Assembly: GCA_027025255.1 (NCBI GenBank)
Contig: JALVRC010000122.1
Location: 1 to 12,510, forward strand
Origin: Caldifarciminota bacterium
GTDB lineage: Bacteria; Hydrothermota; Tepidihabitantia; B3-TA06; JALVRC01
Direction: 5' to 3'
DNA length: 12,510 bases
Positions 1 to 7,050 of this stretch are shown piece after piece. The stretch's first letter is position 1. Each line of letters starts with the position of its first letter. The notes below the pieces were generated by a model. That model had not been told where the DNA came from. It worked only from the letters and a program-made list of their open reading frames with translations, and ran no database searches. The translations under genes and the position numbers were made by a program.

Positions 1-111
1 GTAGTAAACAAGGGACACGTTGATGTAAGCAACCTTTCACAGGGTATATATTTTGTGAAGCTCAGGATAGGAACAAACGCCTATACCCATAAGATAACAG
101 TTATAAAGTAA
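1..111 (+). CDS. C-terminal end of a secreted protein with a T9SS type A-like sorting domain (partial)
   Basis: This is the 3' end of a gene that enters from the left edge; 36 codons are visible before TAA at 109-111. The peptide contains DVSNLSQGIYFVKL, a short glycine-containing turn, and ends in HKITVIK. This is the usual layout of the type A C-terminal sorting domain of T9SS cargo: a (V/I)xxLxxGxYxxx(V/I) strand, a G-turn, then a closing K(I/L)xxxK strand. In the known system the domain takes cargo across the outer membrane and is removed during export. The mature part of the protein is outside the window, so its function cannot be said. A strong terminator follows 23 nt downstream, so this gene is separate from the operon that starts at 276. 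Confidence 0.8.
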   Translation, partial: VVNKGHVDVSNLSQGIYFVKLRIGTNAYTHKITVIK

Positions 112-134
112 ACAGTAGGTTAGTTAAATCTTAC

Positions 135-173
135 GAGAGGCAATACTTAAAGTATTGCCTCTCTTTTTTTTTT
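135..173 (+). terminator. Rho-independent terminator after the T9SS-tailed gene
   Basis: A perfect 13-bp stem (135-147 pairs with 151-163), a 3-nt loop (148-150) and a run of ten T (164-173). The stem starts with GAGAGGC. It lies between the stop at 111 and the promoter at 215, so it isolates the next transcription unit. Confidence 0.93.
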
Positions 174-214
174 ATTAAAGAGTTCTTATTGTTAATAAAC
201 GTGCTTTTTTTCTC

Positions 215-242
215 TTGACAGTTTGTTTTTTATTTATATAAT
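215..242 (+). promoter_or_regulatory. Near-consensus sigma-70-type promoter for the serine operon
   Basis: The -35 box TTGACA is at 215-220 and the -10 box TATAAT at 237-242, with a 16-bp T-rich spacer. Both hexamers match the consensus completely. It lies downstream of the terminator and about 33 nt upstream of the first start codon. Transcription would be expected to begin around 249-252. No obvious operator palindrome was seen. Confidence 0.85.
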
Positions 243-258
243 TATAAGAGAAAAAATT

Positions 259-266
259 AAGGAGGT
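259..266 (+). promoter_or_regulatory. Strong Shine-Dalgarno site fixing the start of the aminotransferase
   Basis: AAGGAGGT lies 9 nt upstream of the ATG at 276. This is the best-placed start in the frame and implies a normal anti-Shine-Dalgarno 16S rRNA end in this organism. Confidence 0.85.
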
Positions 267-275
267 AATGGTAAT

Positions 276-1355
276 ATGCATAAAAAGTTATTTATACCTG
301 GACCTACAGAAGTAAGGGAAGACGTTCTCATATCTCAGGCTGCTCCAATGATTGGGCATAGAATGAAGTCATTCTCAGATCTTTATGGTTCAATAAATGA
401 CAAGTTTCATAAACTTTTTAAAACTGAACATGAAATATATGTGCATACATCATCTGGAACAGGATTAATGGAAGCTGCATCAAGAAATTTTATAAATAAA
501 AAGGCCCTTCATACAGTATGTGGTGCTTTTTCCAAGAGATGGGCAGATATCTCAAAAAGTAATGGTAAAGAGATAGGTGTTATTGAGGTTGATATGGGAA
601 AGGCTATAAAACCTGAAATGATTGATAGGGAGCTTTCTAAAGGTGAGTACGATACGTTAATGGTTACACAGAATGAAACTTCAACAGGAGTAAAAAATCC
701 TGTCAAAGAGATAGGGGAACTTCTAAAAGAAAAATACCCTGACGTATTATTGCTTGTTGATAGTGTGAGTTCATTTATGGGTATGGAGATAGGGTTTGAA
801 ACCTGGGGGGTTGATGTTGTTGTAGCAAGTTCTCAAAAAGCATTTGCATTACCTCCTGGTATTGCTATTATGACAATTTCCAAAAGATCCTTTGAAAGAG
901 CAAAAGAAGTTAAGAATAGAGGATTTTATTTTGATGTATTGAAGATGAAAAAGTATTTTGATGAAAAGCCGTATCAAACCCTTTCAACTCCTGCAATTTC
1001 ACTTTTTTATGCACTTGATTACCAGTTATCAAGAATTTTAAATGAAGGGCTTGACGAACGCTATAGAAGGCATAAAGAAATGGCAGGCTTTGTACGCGAA
1101 TGGGCAAAAAGATATTTTGCACTTTTTGCAGAGCAAGGATATGAATCTGATACTGTAACTGCAATTAAAAATACGAGAGGAGTTTCTATTAAGGATTTAA
1201 ATAATGAACTCGGGAATAGAGGTATGGCTTTATCCAATGGATATGGTGCTTTGAAAGAGAAGACATTCAGAATTGCTCACATGGGAGATATTACCCTGGG
1301 AGAGATAAAAGACTTAATAGCAAACATTAATGAAATTATTAATTTGGGGGTGTGA
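276..1355 (+). CDS. Class V (AGAT-type) aminotransferase, probably the serine-pathway transaminase
   Basis: A fold-type I, PLP-dependent aminotransferase of 359 residues, the usual size for the alanine-glyoxylate/serine-pyruvate/phosphohydroxypyruvate group. Visible marks are PGPTEV near the N-terminus (8-13), SSGTG (59-63) for phosphate binding, Asp162 in VDSVSS expected to face the PLP ring nitrogen, the Schiff-base Lys188 in SSQKAF, and STPAIS (237-242). The next gene is SerA, with a 1-nt stop/start overlap, and class V aminotransferases next to SerA occur in other anaerobes. The likely role is therefore glutamate-dependent conversion of 3-phosphohydroxypyruvate to phosphoserine. That is inference from context: by sequence it is closer to the alanine-glyoxylate group than to classical SerC, and serine-glyoxylate or alanine-glyoxylate activity remains possible. 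The start is fixed by a strong Shine-Dalgarno, and a consensus promoter lies upstream. Confidence 0.88.
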   Translation: MHKKLFIPGPTEVREDVLISQAAPMIGHRMKSFSDLYGSINDKFHKLFKTEHEIYVHTSSGTGLMEAASRNFINKKALHTVCGAFSKRWADISKSNGKEIGVIEVDMGKAIKPEMIDRELSKGEYDTLMVTQNETSTGVKNPVKEIGELLKEKYPDVLLLVDSVSSFMGMEIGFETWGVDVVVASSQKAFALPPGIAIMTISKRSFERAKEVKNRGFYFDVLKMKKYFDEKPYQTLSTPAISLFYALDYQLSRILNEGLDERYRRHKEMAGFVREWAKRYFALFAEQGYESDTVTAIKNTRGVSIKDLNNELGNRGMALSNGYGALKEKTFRIAHMGDITLGEIKDLIANINEIINLGV

Positions 1356-2260
1356 TGAAGATTCTTGTTGCAGATAAAATTGCAGATGAGGGGATAGAGC
1401 TTTTAAAGAACGAGGGTTTTGAGGTTGAAGTTAGAAGCGGACTTGCAAAAGAAGAGCTGGATAGCATTATTTCTTCTTTTGTCGGAATAATTGTAAGGAG
1501 TGCAACCAAAGTGAGAAGGGATACTATTGATAAAGCGATTAATTTAAAAGTGATTGGTAGGGCTGGGGTTGGTCTTGATAATATTGATGTTGATTATGCG
1601 AAAAAGAAGGGCATTGAAGTTCTAAACACTCCTGAAGCAACCTCTATTTCTGTTGCAGAATTGGCATTGGGTATGATGTTTGCTCTTTCGAGGAATATTA
1701 CCCGTGGGACTATATCGTTGAAGCAAGAAAAATGGGAGAAAAAACAGTTAAAAGGGGTTGAATTGTTTGGAAAGGTACTTGGATTGGTTGGAATCGGTCG
1801 GATTGGTACTGAACTGGCTAAAAGAGCTCAGGCAATGGGAATGAAGGTGATATTTTATGACCCGTTTATTAAGAATAGTTCTTATGCTGAGAAGGTAGAA
1901 TATAGTGAAGTACTGGAAACTTCTGATTATATTTCTATTCATACACCATTGACTGATAGTACAAAAAACCTTATTAATCTTGAAGCATTAAAAAAGATGA
2001 AGCAATCAGCATTTTTAATAAATTGTGCAAGAGGTGGGATTGTTAATGAAGATGATCTTTATATTGCTTTAAAGAATGGTTATATTAAAGGTGCAGCACT
2101 TGATGTTTTTTCTAAAGAGCCACCTCAAAATCTGAAATTGATTGAACTTGATAATGTAGTTTTAACACCTCATCTTGGGGCGCAGACAAAAGAGGGTCAA
2201 AAAAGAGCAGGGACCGGGATAGCTGAAAAGATTATATCCTATTTAAAAGGAGGTTCATAG
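1355..2260 (+). CDS. serA: D-3-phosphoglycerate dehydrogenase, short form without ACT domain
   Basis: An NAD-dependent 2-hydroxyacid dehydrogenase of 301 residues that should oxidise 3-phosphoglycerate to 3-phosphohydroxypyruvate, the first step of serine synthesis. It has the Rossmann glycine motif GIGRIG (146-151), Asp169 in YDP at the end of the second strand (NAD rather than NADP preference), and the catalytic set Arg226 in NCARGG, Glu255 in SKEPP and His273 in TPHLGAQT. IGRAGVGLDNID (about 68-79) is typical of SerA. It ends straight after the substrate/nucleotide domains, so the ACT domain used for serine feedback inhibition in longer forms is absent. I prefer ATG 1355, which overlaps the previous TGA (TGATG); GTG 1352 is in frame but leaves almost no space after the G-rich ribosome site at about 1346-1350. 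It overlaps the next gene by 1 nt. Confidence 0.92.
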   Translation: MKILVADKIADEGIELLKNEGFEVEVRSGLAKEELDSIISSFVGIIVRSATKVRRDTIDKAINLKVIGRAGVGLDNIDVDYAKKKGIEVLNTPEATSISVAELALGMMFALSRNITRGTISLKQEKWEKKQLKGVELFGKVLGLVGIGRIGTELAKRAQAMGMKVIFYDPFIKNSSYAEKVEYSEVLETSDYISIHTPLTDSTKNLINLEALKKMKQSAFLINCARGGIVNEDDLYIALKNGYIKGAALDVFSKEPPQNLKLIELDNVVLTPHLGAQTKEGQKRAGTGIAEKIISYLKGGS

Positions 2261-3540
2261 TGGCAAAAATTTTACCTTTTAAGGGAATTAGATATAATAA
2301 AGAATTAATTAAGGATTTTTCAAAGATTGTAACATTGCCTTATGACAAGATTGATAAAAGATTGCAGAGTAAATACTACGAAAGTAGCCCATATAATTTT
2401 GTTAAATTGATACTTGGAAGAGAAAAGGATAGATATGAAGAGTCTTTGTCTACATTTAAAAAATGGATAAAGAAAAATGTTTTAATAAGAGATGATAAAC
2501 CTAAGATATATCCGTATACTCAGGAGTTTTCTATTGATGGTAATGAATATGTAAGGACAGGATTTATTGCAGCACTGAAGCTTTATAAATTTGAAGAAGG
2601 AGTGGTTTTACCTCATGAAAGAACTCTCTCAAAGCCAAAAGAAGATAGATATAAGCTGTTTAAAAAGACGTTAAAAAATTTTGAGCAGGTGTTTATGCTT
2701 TACCCTGACTCTGAGCATTTAATTGACAATATAATTAAGAATAACTTAAAGGAGCCTTTAATAGAGGTAGTAGCAGAGTACGGTGTGAAACATAAGTTAT
2801 GGGAGATAGATGATTTAAATGTAATTAAAGAAATTGTCTCTTTGATAAAGGACAAGAATCTTTTAATAGCAGATGGTCATCATAGGTATGAAACCAGTCT
2901 ACGTATAAAGGAAGAATTGGAGAAAAAGGGTGGTTTTTCTCCTTTACATGCTTTTAATTTCAGAATGGTTACATTTGTTAATATGTTTGATAAGGGCCTT
3001 GTTATACTTCCGACTCATAGGTTGTTGAAAGATATTAAATTGGATGAGGATTCTTTTATAAAAAGGATTAAAAAATATTTTGAAGTTACAGAAATTGAAA
3101 AAGATAACCTTTTACAGAGATTAAATGAATTACGTGCTTTTAAGGTTTTTGGTGTATATTTAAAAAACAATGCCTATATTTTAACATTAAAAAATAGTGA
3201 TATTATGGATACTTTACTTACAGATAGATCTCCTGAATACAGAAGACTTGATGTTACTATTCTTGAACGTCTTATTTTTGAAGAGATTATTGGAATAAGG
3301 AAAGATGAACTTGAAGAGCATATTTCTTTTAAAAGACATATAAATGATGTTTTTGAGGCGATAGATTCAAATAAATATGAAATAGGATTTATACTTAATC
3401 CGACTACTCCGGAAGAAGTTAAAAATGTTGCATCAAAAGGGGAAAGAATGCCTCAGAAGTCAACGGATTTCTACCCTAAACTCATTTCAGGGCTTGTTAT
3501 TTTTGACATAGATACTCATCAAATATTAGATGATGTTTAA
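2260..3540 (+). CDS. DUF1015 family protein in a serine biosynthesis operon
   Basis: A 426-residue soluble protein of the DUF1015 (COG4198) family at its normal length. Recognisable marks are the N-terminal KILPFKGIRYN with VTLPYDKI (about 24-31), the block VLPHERTLSKPKEDR (117-131), and the family signature ADGHHRYET (204-212). PTHR follows at 251-254. The DGHHRYE block recalls the GxRR/GHHR box of the ParB/sulfiredoxin-like fold, which also contains free-serine kinases; that is a resemblance I see, not a proven relation. It starts at GTG 2260 overlapping the SerA TAG (TAGTG), behind a strong AAAGGAGGT at 2247-2254, so it should be translated well and coupled to SerA. Its place directly after aminotransferase and SerA suggests a step in serine metabolism. 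The reaction is not known to me. Confidence 0.87.
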   Translation: MAKILPFKGIRYNKELIKDFSKIVTLPYDKIDKRLQSKYYESSPYNFVKLILGREKDRYEESLSTFKKWIKKNVLIRDDKPKIYPYTQEFSIDGNEYVRTGFIAALKLYKFEEGVVLPHERTLSKPKEDRYKLFKKTLKNFEQVFMLYPDSEHLIDNIIKNNLKEPLIEVVAEYGVKHKLWEIDDLNVIKEIVSLIKDKNLLIADGHHRYETSLRIKEELEKKGGFSPLHAFNFRMVTFVNMFDKGLVILPTHRLLKDIKLDEDSFIKRIKKYFEVTEIEKDNLLQRLNELRAFKVFGVYLKNNAYILTLKNSDIMDTLLTDRSPEYRRLDVTILERLIFEEIIGIRKDELEEHISFKRHINDVFEAIDSNKYEIGFILNPTTPEEVKNVASKGERMPQKSTDFYPKLISGLVIFDIDTHQILDDV

Positions 3541-3550
3541 CTGATATGAT

Positions 3551-6208
3551 ATGATAAATTTACTCTTTGCTTTTTTGTTTGTTGATGAACTGAATTATGC
3601 TAAAAAGGCTGTTTATTTATCAGGATTAAAGATAAAAGATTTAGGTTATGAAAAAAGATGGAAACGAAAAGATAGTGCAAGGCTTAAAATAGTTGATGTA
3701 CTTTTAAAAAATCCTATGAAGGTACCTTCATTCATGGAGGAGTTCTCTTCTTCTGTTGATGATAAGGATGTTAGTAAAGTCTATAGATATATGGCAAGTT
3801 TGATTAGAAGAAAACGTTTTAAATCAGGTAATTTTTCCTCTTTTGAAGATTTGGTAAAAATTGCAAAAGACTTTAAAAACATATTTTCTTCCTTTTCTCT
3901 TTCGGAAATGGATACACTGCTTTATAATGTTTCTTTTTTGTGGACTGATGAGGATGACAGTTTAAATCATTCCTATTTTAGCAGGAAAGATTCTACTTAT
4001 CAACTACCTTTAGATCAACTAATCCATCTGTTATTTAAAATTCCTATGGATAAACTATTGAGAAGTGGCTATCTTGTTTTAAGATACGAGAACTTTTTAA
4101 GTAGAAAATATGAGAATTACACTAATGACTCTGCTTTTTATATTGAGGGGGTTAAGGGACGGGTTCTTTATTATAAGTCTACTTCTTTTGGGGATATAGT
4201 GATTGGTTCTAAGGAAGATAACGTATATAAAAAGCATTTTGCAATTATAATAGATATGGGAGGTAATGATAGGTATACAGTTTTACCAGCTTCTGGTAGA
4301 TTATTTGATAGTATTCCTATTTCTTTTATAATTGATTATGCTGGCGATGATTATTATTGTGATACAACTCCTGGCGCACTGGCTTCAGGTATTTTTGGCA
4401 TAGGAATAATAGAAGATTTTAAGGGTAATGATATATATCGTGGTGGACCTTATTCTTGCGGGATTGGTCTTGTGGGATTGGGTTTTATTATTGACCACTC
4501 GGGATGGGATGTTTATAGAGGAGGTTTTTTTTCGATTGCAGCAGGCAACTTTGGTGTTGGATATGTTAAAGATATGAAAGGAAACGATATATATGATATA
4601 TGGGATTTTGGAGAAGGTTTTGGAGGACCTCTTGGTATTGGTTTGTTAGAAGACATTGAGGGGAATGATACGTATATTGCAGGTGGTAAGTATGCCCATG
4701 AACCATTGCTCCCTGATCAGTACAAGTCTTTTGCACAGGGTTTTGGTATGGGCTGGAGAGATTTTGTGTCCGGTGGGATAGGGTTTCTTCTGGATAGAGA
4801 TGGGAACGACAGATATATAAGTGAGGTTTTTGCACAGGGAACTTCATATTGGTTTTCTTTTGGTGGGTTATACGATGAAAAAGGAAATGATTATTATGAG
4901 GCTGCTCAATATGCACAGGGGGCAGGTATACATCTTTCAGTGGGGGCTCTTATAGATGGTTTTGGGAATGACCAATATTTTGCTATGAGAGGTCCTTCTC
5001 AAGGAGAAGGACACGATTTGTCAGTTGGATGGTTTATTGACCATGATGGTAATGATGTTTATTATGTTTCCGGGGGAGAGGGGTTGACACTTGCTAACTC
5101 TGTTAGTTTTTTTGTTGATAGAAGAGGAAAGGACAATTATTCTTCAAGGGAAAGTATGAGTAGAGGAGGAGCAAAAAGAGCAAGAGGATTTGGCGGAGCT
5201 GGATATTTTTTAGATCTTGAAGGAGACGATTTTTATGCTGGTGGTATTGGTTCAAATGATAGTATATGGTTTTCTGGAGATATAGGGTTGGGAATGGATA
5301 TAGAGGAAATTCCTCCTTATGAAGAGAAAGAATATGATACAATTGCGGTTCTTAGAGATGTAGATACCTTACAAGGTGAAAAACGGTTGAAAAGACTTTT
5401 TGATTATGCATGTATGTGGGAAGTTGGTTCTGCAATTGGTAAAGTTAGAACCGCAAGGAAAATACTTGTAAATGAAGGTGTGAAAGCTATAAAATATATG
5501 TTCAAAAACAGATTAAATACCTACAGTGGCCTTGCTTTAAGAGCAATTATTTACCTTTCAAAAAAAATAGATAAAGATTCCCTAAGACCATTTATAGTAG
5601 AAGGATTAAAATCACACAATGATACTATAGTAAAAAATTGTCTTTACATAATTTCTCAAATTAAAGATACTCTTTACAAATCAGAACTTGAAAGATTGTA
5701 TAAGCAAGATAAATTTTCTTTTTCTGCTGCAAGGACTATGGCAGATTTAAAAATTAAAGGGAGTTTTGCCCATATAAAGCCCTTTCTTCATGACAAGAAT
5801 GAAGTCATAAGACAAATTGCAACAGCTAAACTTGCAAGAATTAATGGTAATAAGGTATGTAGGGCTTTATTTAATCAACTTGACGATAAATCTTTTTCTG
5901 TCAGACAGACTGCAGCATTGACCCTTGCAAAGAAAAATTGTAGTATAATAAAGCTTATAAAAATGATTGAAAAGCATCCTCAGTTCATATATGTTTATGC
6001 TCTTTCAAACTATGATTTTAAAAAGGTTAACGATAGTTTATATGAGAGAATTTTTAGAGTGGTAAAAAAACTTATTTATAGTAAGAATCCTGGTATTAGG
6101 TATAGAGCAGTTATAGTATTGAATAAGATAAAAAAAGGAAGAGAGCTTGGAGTGGATTTTTTATATCAGAGAGAGCTCCCTTTAAATATCAGAAAGGAGG
6201 TTAAGTGA
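3551..6208 (+). CDS. Large GND-repeat (predicted beta-solenoid) protein with HEAT-like C-terminus
   Basis: I do not recognise a named family for this 885-residue protein. Residues 1-11 are a short hydrophobic stretch (INLLFAFLFV) that could be a minimal or truncated signal peptide. Residues 40-190 look helical. Residues 233-562 hold twelve copies of hhhDxxGNDxY, nearly all 26-28 residues apart, with glycine-rich segments (AQGxG, SxGG) between them; this regularity suggests a beta-solenoid or similar stacked fold with possible metal-binding Asp/Asn turns. Residues about 615-865 are helical and read like HEAT repeats (GLALRAIIYLSKK; EVIRQIATAKLARI; SFSVRQTAALTLAKK). The start ATG 3551 has no Shine-Dalgarno, and an in-frame TGA at 3542 rules out a longer form. 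The gene is 10 nt after the DUF1015 gene and overlaps fumarase alpha by 4 nt (GTGA). Binding or scaffold work, perhaps outside the cytoplasm, is a guess. Confidence 0.85.
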   Translation: MINLLFAFLFVDELNYAKKAVYLSGLKIKDLGYEKRWKRKDSARLKIVDVLLKNPMKVPSFMEEFSSSVDDKDVSKVYRYMASLIRRKRFKSGNFSSFEDLVKIAKDFKNIFSSFSLSEMDTLLYNVSFLWTDEDDSLNHSYFSRKDSTYQLPLDQLIHLLFKIPMDKLLRSGYLVLRYENFLSRKYENYTNDSAFYIEGVKGRVLYYKSTSFGDIVIGSKEDNVYKKHFAIIIDMGGNDRYTVLPASGRLFDSIPISFIIDYAGDDYYCDTTPGALASGIFGIGIIEDFKGNDIYRGGPYSCGIGLVGLGFIIDHSGWDVYRGGFFSIAAGNFGVGYVKDMKGNDIYDIWDFGEGFGGPLGIGLLEDIEGNDTYIAGGKYAHEPLLPDQYKSFAQGFGMGWRDFVSGGIGFLLDRDGNDRYISEVFAQGTSYWFSFGGLYDEKGNDYYEAAQYAQGAGIHLSVGALIDGFGNDQYFAMRGPSQGEGHDLSVGWFIDHDGNDVYYVSGGEGLTLANSVSFFVDRRGKDNYSSRESMSRGGAKRARGFGGAGYFLDLEGDDFYAGGIGSNDSIWFSGDIGLGMDIEEIPPYEEKEYDTIAVLRDVDTLQGEKRLKRLFDYACMWEVGSAIGKVRTARKILVNEGVKAIKYMFKNRLNTYSGLALRAIIYLSKKIDKDSLRPFIVEGLKSHNDTIVKNCLYIISQIKDTLYKSELERLYKQDKFSFSAARTMADLKIKGSFAHIKPFLHDKNEVIRQIATAKLARINGNKVCRALFNQLDDKSFSVRQTAALTLAKKNCSIIKLIKMIEKHPQFIYVYALSNYDFKKVNDSLYERIFRVVKKLIYSKNPGIRYRAVIVLNKIKKGRELGVDFLYQRELPLNIRKEVK
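4253..5236 (+). repeat. Twelve-copy D-x-x-G-N-D-x-Y amino acid repeat array
   Basis: This is a protein-level repeat inside the large GND-repeat gene; the DNA copies have diverged. First Asp residues lie at 235, 262, 289, 315, 341, 368, 415, 442, 469, 497, 523 and 555 of the protein, so the steps are 27, 27, 26, 26, 27, 47, 27, 27, 28, 26 and 32. The consensus is three hydrophobics, D, two variable, G, N (or D/W/K), D, one variable, Y. The final D and Y are kept in all twelve. The 47-residue step fits one unit that has lost its motif (the segment holds AQGFGMG). Confidence 0.9.
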
Positions 6209-7050
6209 GAGAAATATCTGTTAAAGATATTATTCCTCGAGTGAGGGATTTATGTATGGATGCGAATTATAATATTCCTCACGATGTTAAAATAGCATTA
6301 AAAGAGGCTTATGAAAGGGAAGAATCTAAGGTTGGTAAAGACGTTATTGCACAGATATTAAAGAATCATGAAGTTAGCGAAAGCGAGAAATTACCTTTAT
6401 GTCAGGACACTGGATTTGCTGTTTTTTTTGTTTCCCTTGGAGAAGATGTTCATATAGTTGATGGAAATATAAAATCTGCAATAGAGGAAGGTGTAAGGCA
6501 GGGTTATATAGATGGTTACTTGAGAAAGTCCATTGTAACTGATCCTGTATTTGATAGAAAGAATACTAAAGACAATACCCCTGCTATAGTACATATAGAT
6601 ATTGTTCCAGGTGATAGAGTAAAAATAGTTTTTGCTCCTAAAGGGGGTGGGAGTGAAAATATGAGTACTGTAAAGATGATGAAACCAGCAGATGGTATAA
6701 ACGGTATTAAAGATTTTGCTGTTGAATGGGTTAGTAATGCTGGAGGAAACCCCTGTCCTCCAACGATTGTCGGAATTGGGATAGGTGGTACCTTTGAATA
6801 TGCTGCCTATCTTGCTAAAAAGGCCTTATTAAGACCTATAGGGAAGAGACATTTTGATGAACGATACGCAAAGGCCGAGCTTGAAATACTTGAACGTATT
6901 AATAGGACTGGTACCGGCCCTATGGGGCTTGGTGGTAGTATTACTTCTCTTGATGTTCATATAGAAATTTATCCATGTCATATTGCTTCTATGCCAGTCG
7001 CAATAAATCTTAATTGTCATGCAGCGAGACATAAAGAGATTACAATATGA
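6205..7050 (+). CDS. Class I fumarate hydratase, alpha subunit (Fe-S domain)
   Basis: The N-terminal half of a two-subunit, [4Fe-4S] class I hydro-lyase (281 residues, typical for the split form). It should interconvert fumarate and malate in the cytoplasm together with the beta subunit encoded at 9136. Cys66 in LCQDTG, Cys184 in GNPCPP and Cys271 in NCHAARH are the likely cluster ligands; Asp68 and His259 sit at the positions expected for active-site residues (Asp two after the first Cys, His twelve before the third). GGGSENMS (148-154) and GIGIGG (190-195) are family blocks. L-tartrate dehydratase and mesaconase share this fold and cannot be excluded by sequence. The start is GTG 6205, overlapping the preceding TGA by 4 nt behind AAAGGAGGT at 6193-6201. 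The cluster type is oxygen-sensitive, fitting an anaerobe. The gene overlaps the next by 4 nt (ATGA). Confidence 0.9.
   Translation: MREISVKDIIPRVRDLCMDANYNIPHDVKIALKEAYEREESKVGKDVIAQILKNHEVSESEKLPLCQDTGFAVFFVSLGEDVHIVDGNIKSAIEEGVRQGYIDGYLRKSIVTDPVFDRKNTKDNTPAIVHIDIVPGDRVKIVFAPKGGGSENMSTVKMMKPADGINGIKDFAVEWVSNAGGNPCPPTIVGIGIGGTFEYAAYLAKKALLRPIGKRHFDERYAKAELEILERINRTGTGPMGLGGSITSLDVHIEIYPCHIASMPVAINLNCHAARHKEITI

Noticed and set aside
509..1164. Minus-strand open frames under the aminotransferase gene
   Set aside because: They lie fully inside a well-supported gene and show no family motif; no divergent promoter was seen.
1352..1354. GTG at 1352 as the SerA start
   Set aside because: It is in frame, but the G-rich ribosome site at about 1346-1350 would almost touch it. 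ATG 1355 gives better spacing and the family N-terminus MKILVADK.
4566..4916. 116-residue minus-strand open frame inside the GND-repeat gene
   Set aside because: It is the antisense of the repeat array, is rich in His/Pro/Ser/Tyr as expected from reversed Gly/Asp/Tyr codons, and has no recognisable domain or ribosome site.
4253..5236. RTX-type calcium toxin repeats
   Set aside because: The GND turn is similar, but the period is about 27 residues rather than 9, and the GGxGxDxL tandem pattern and a C-terminal RTX secretion signal are missing.
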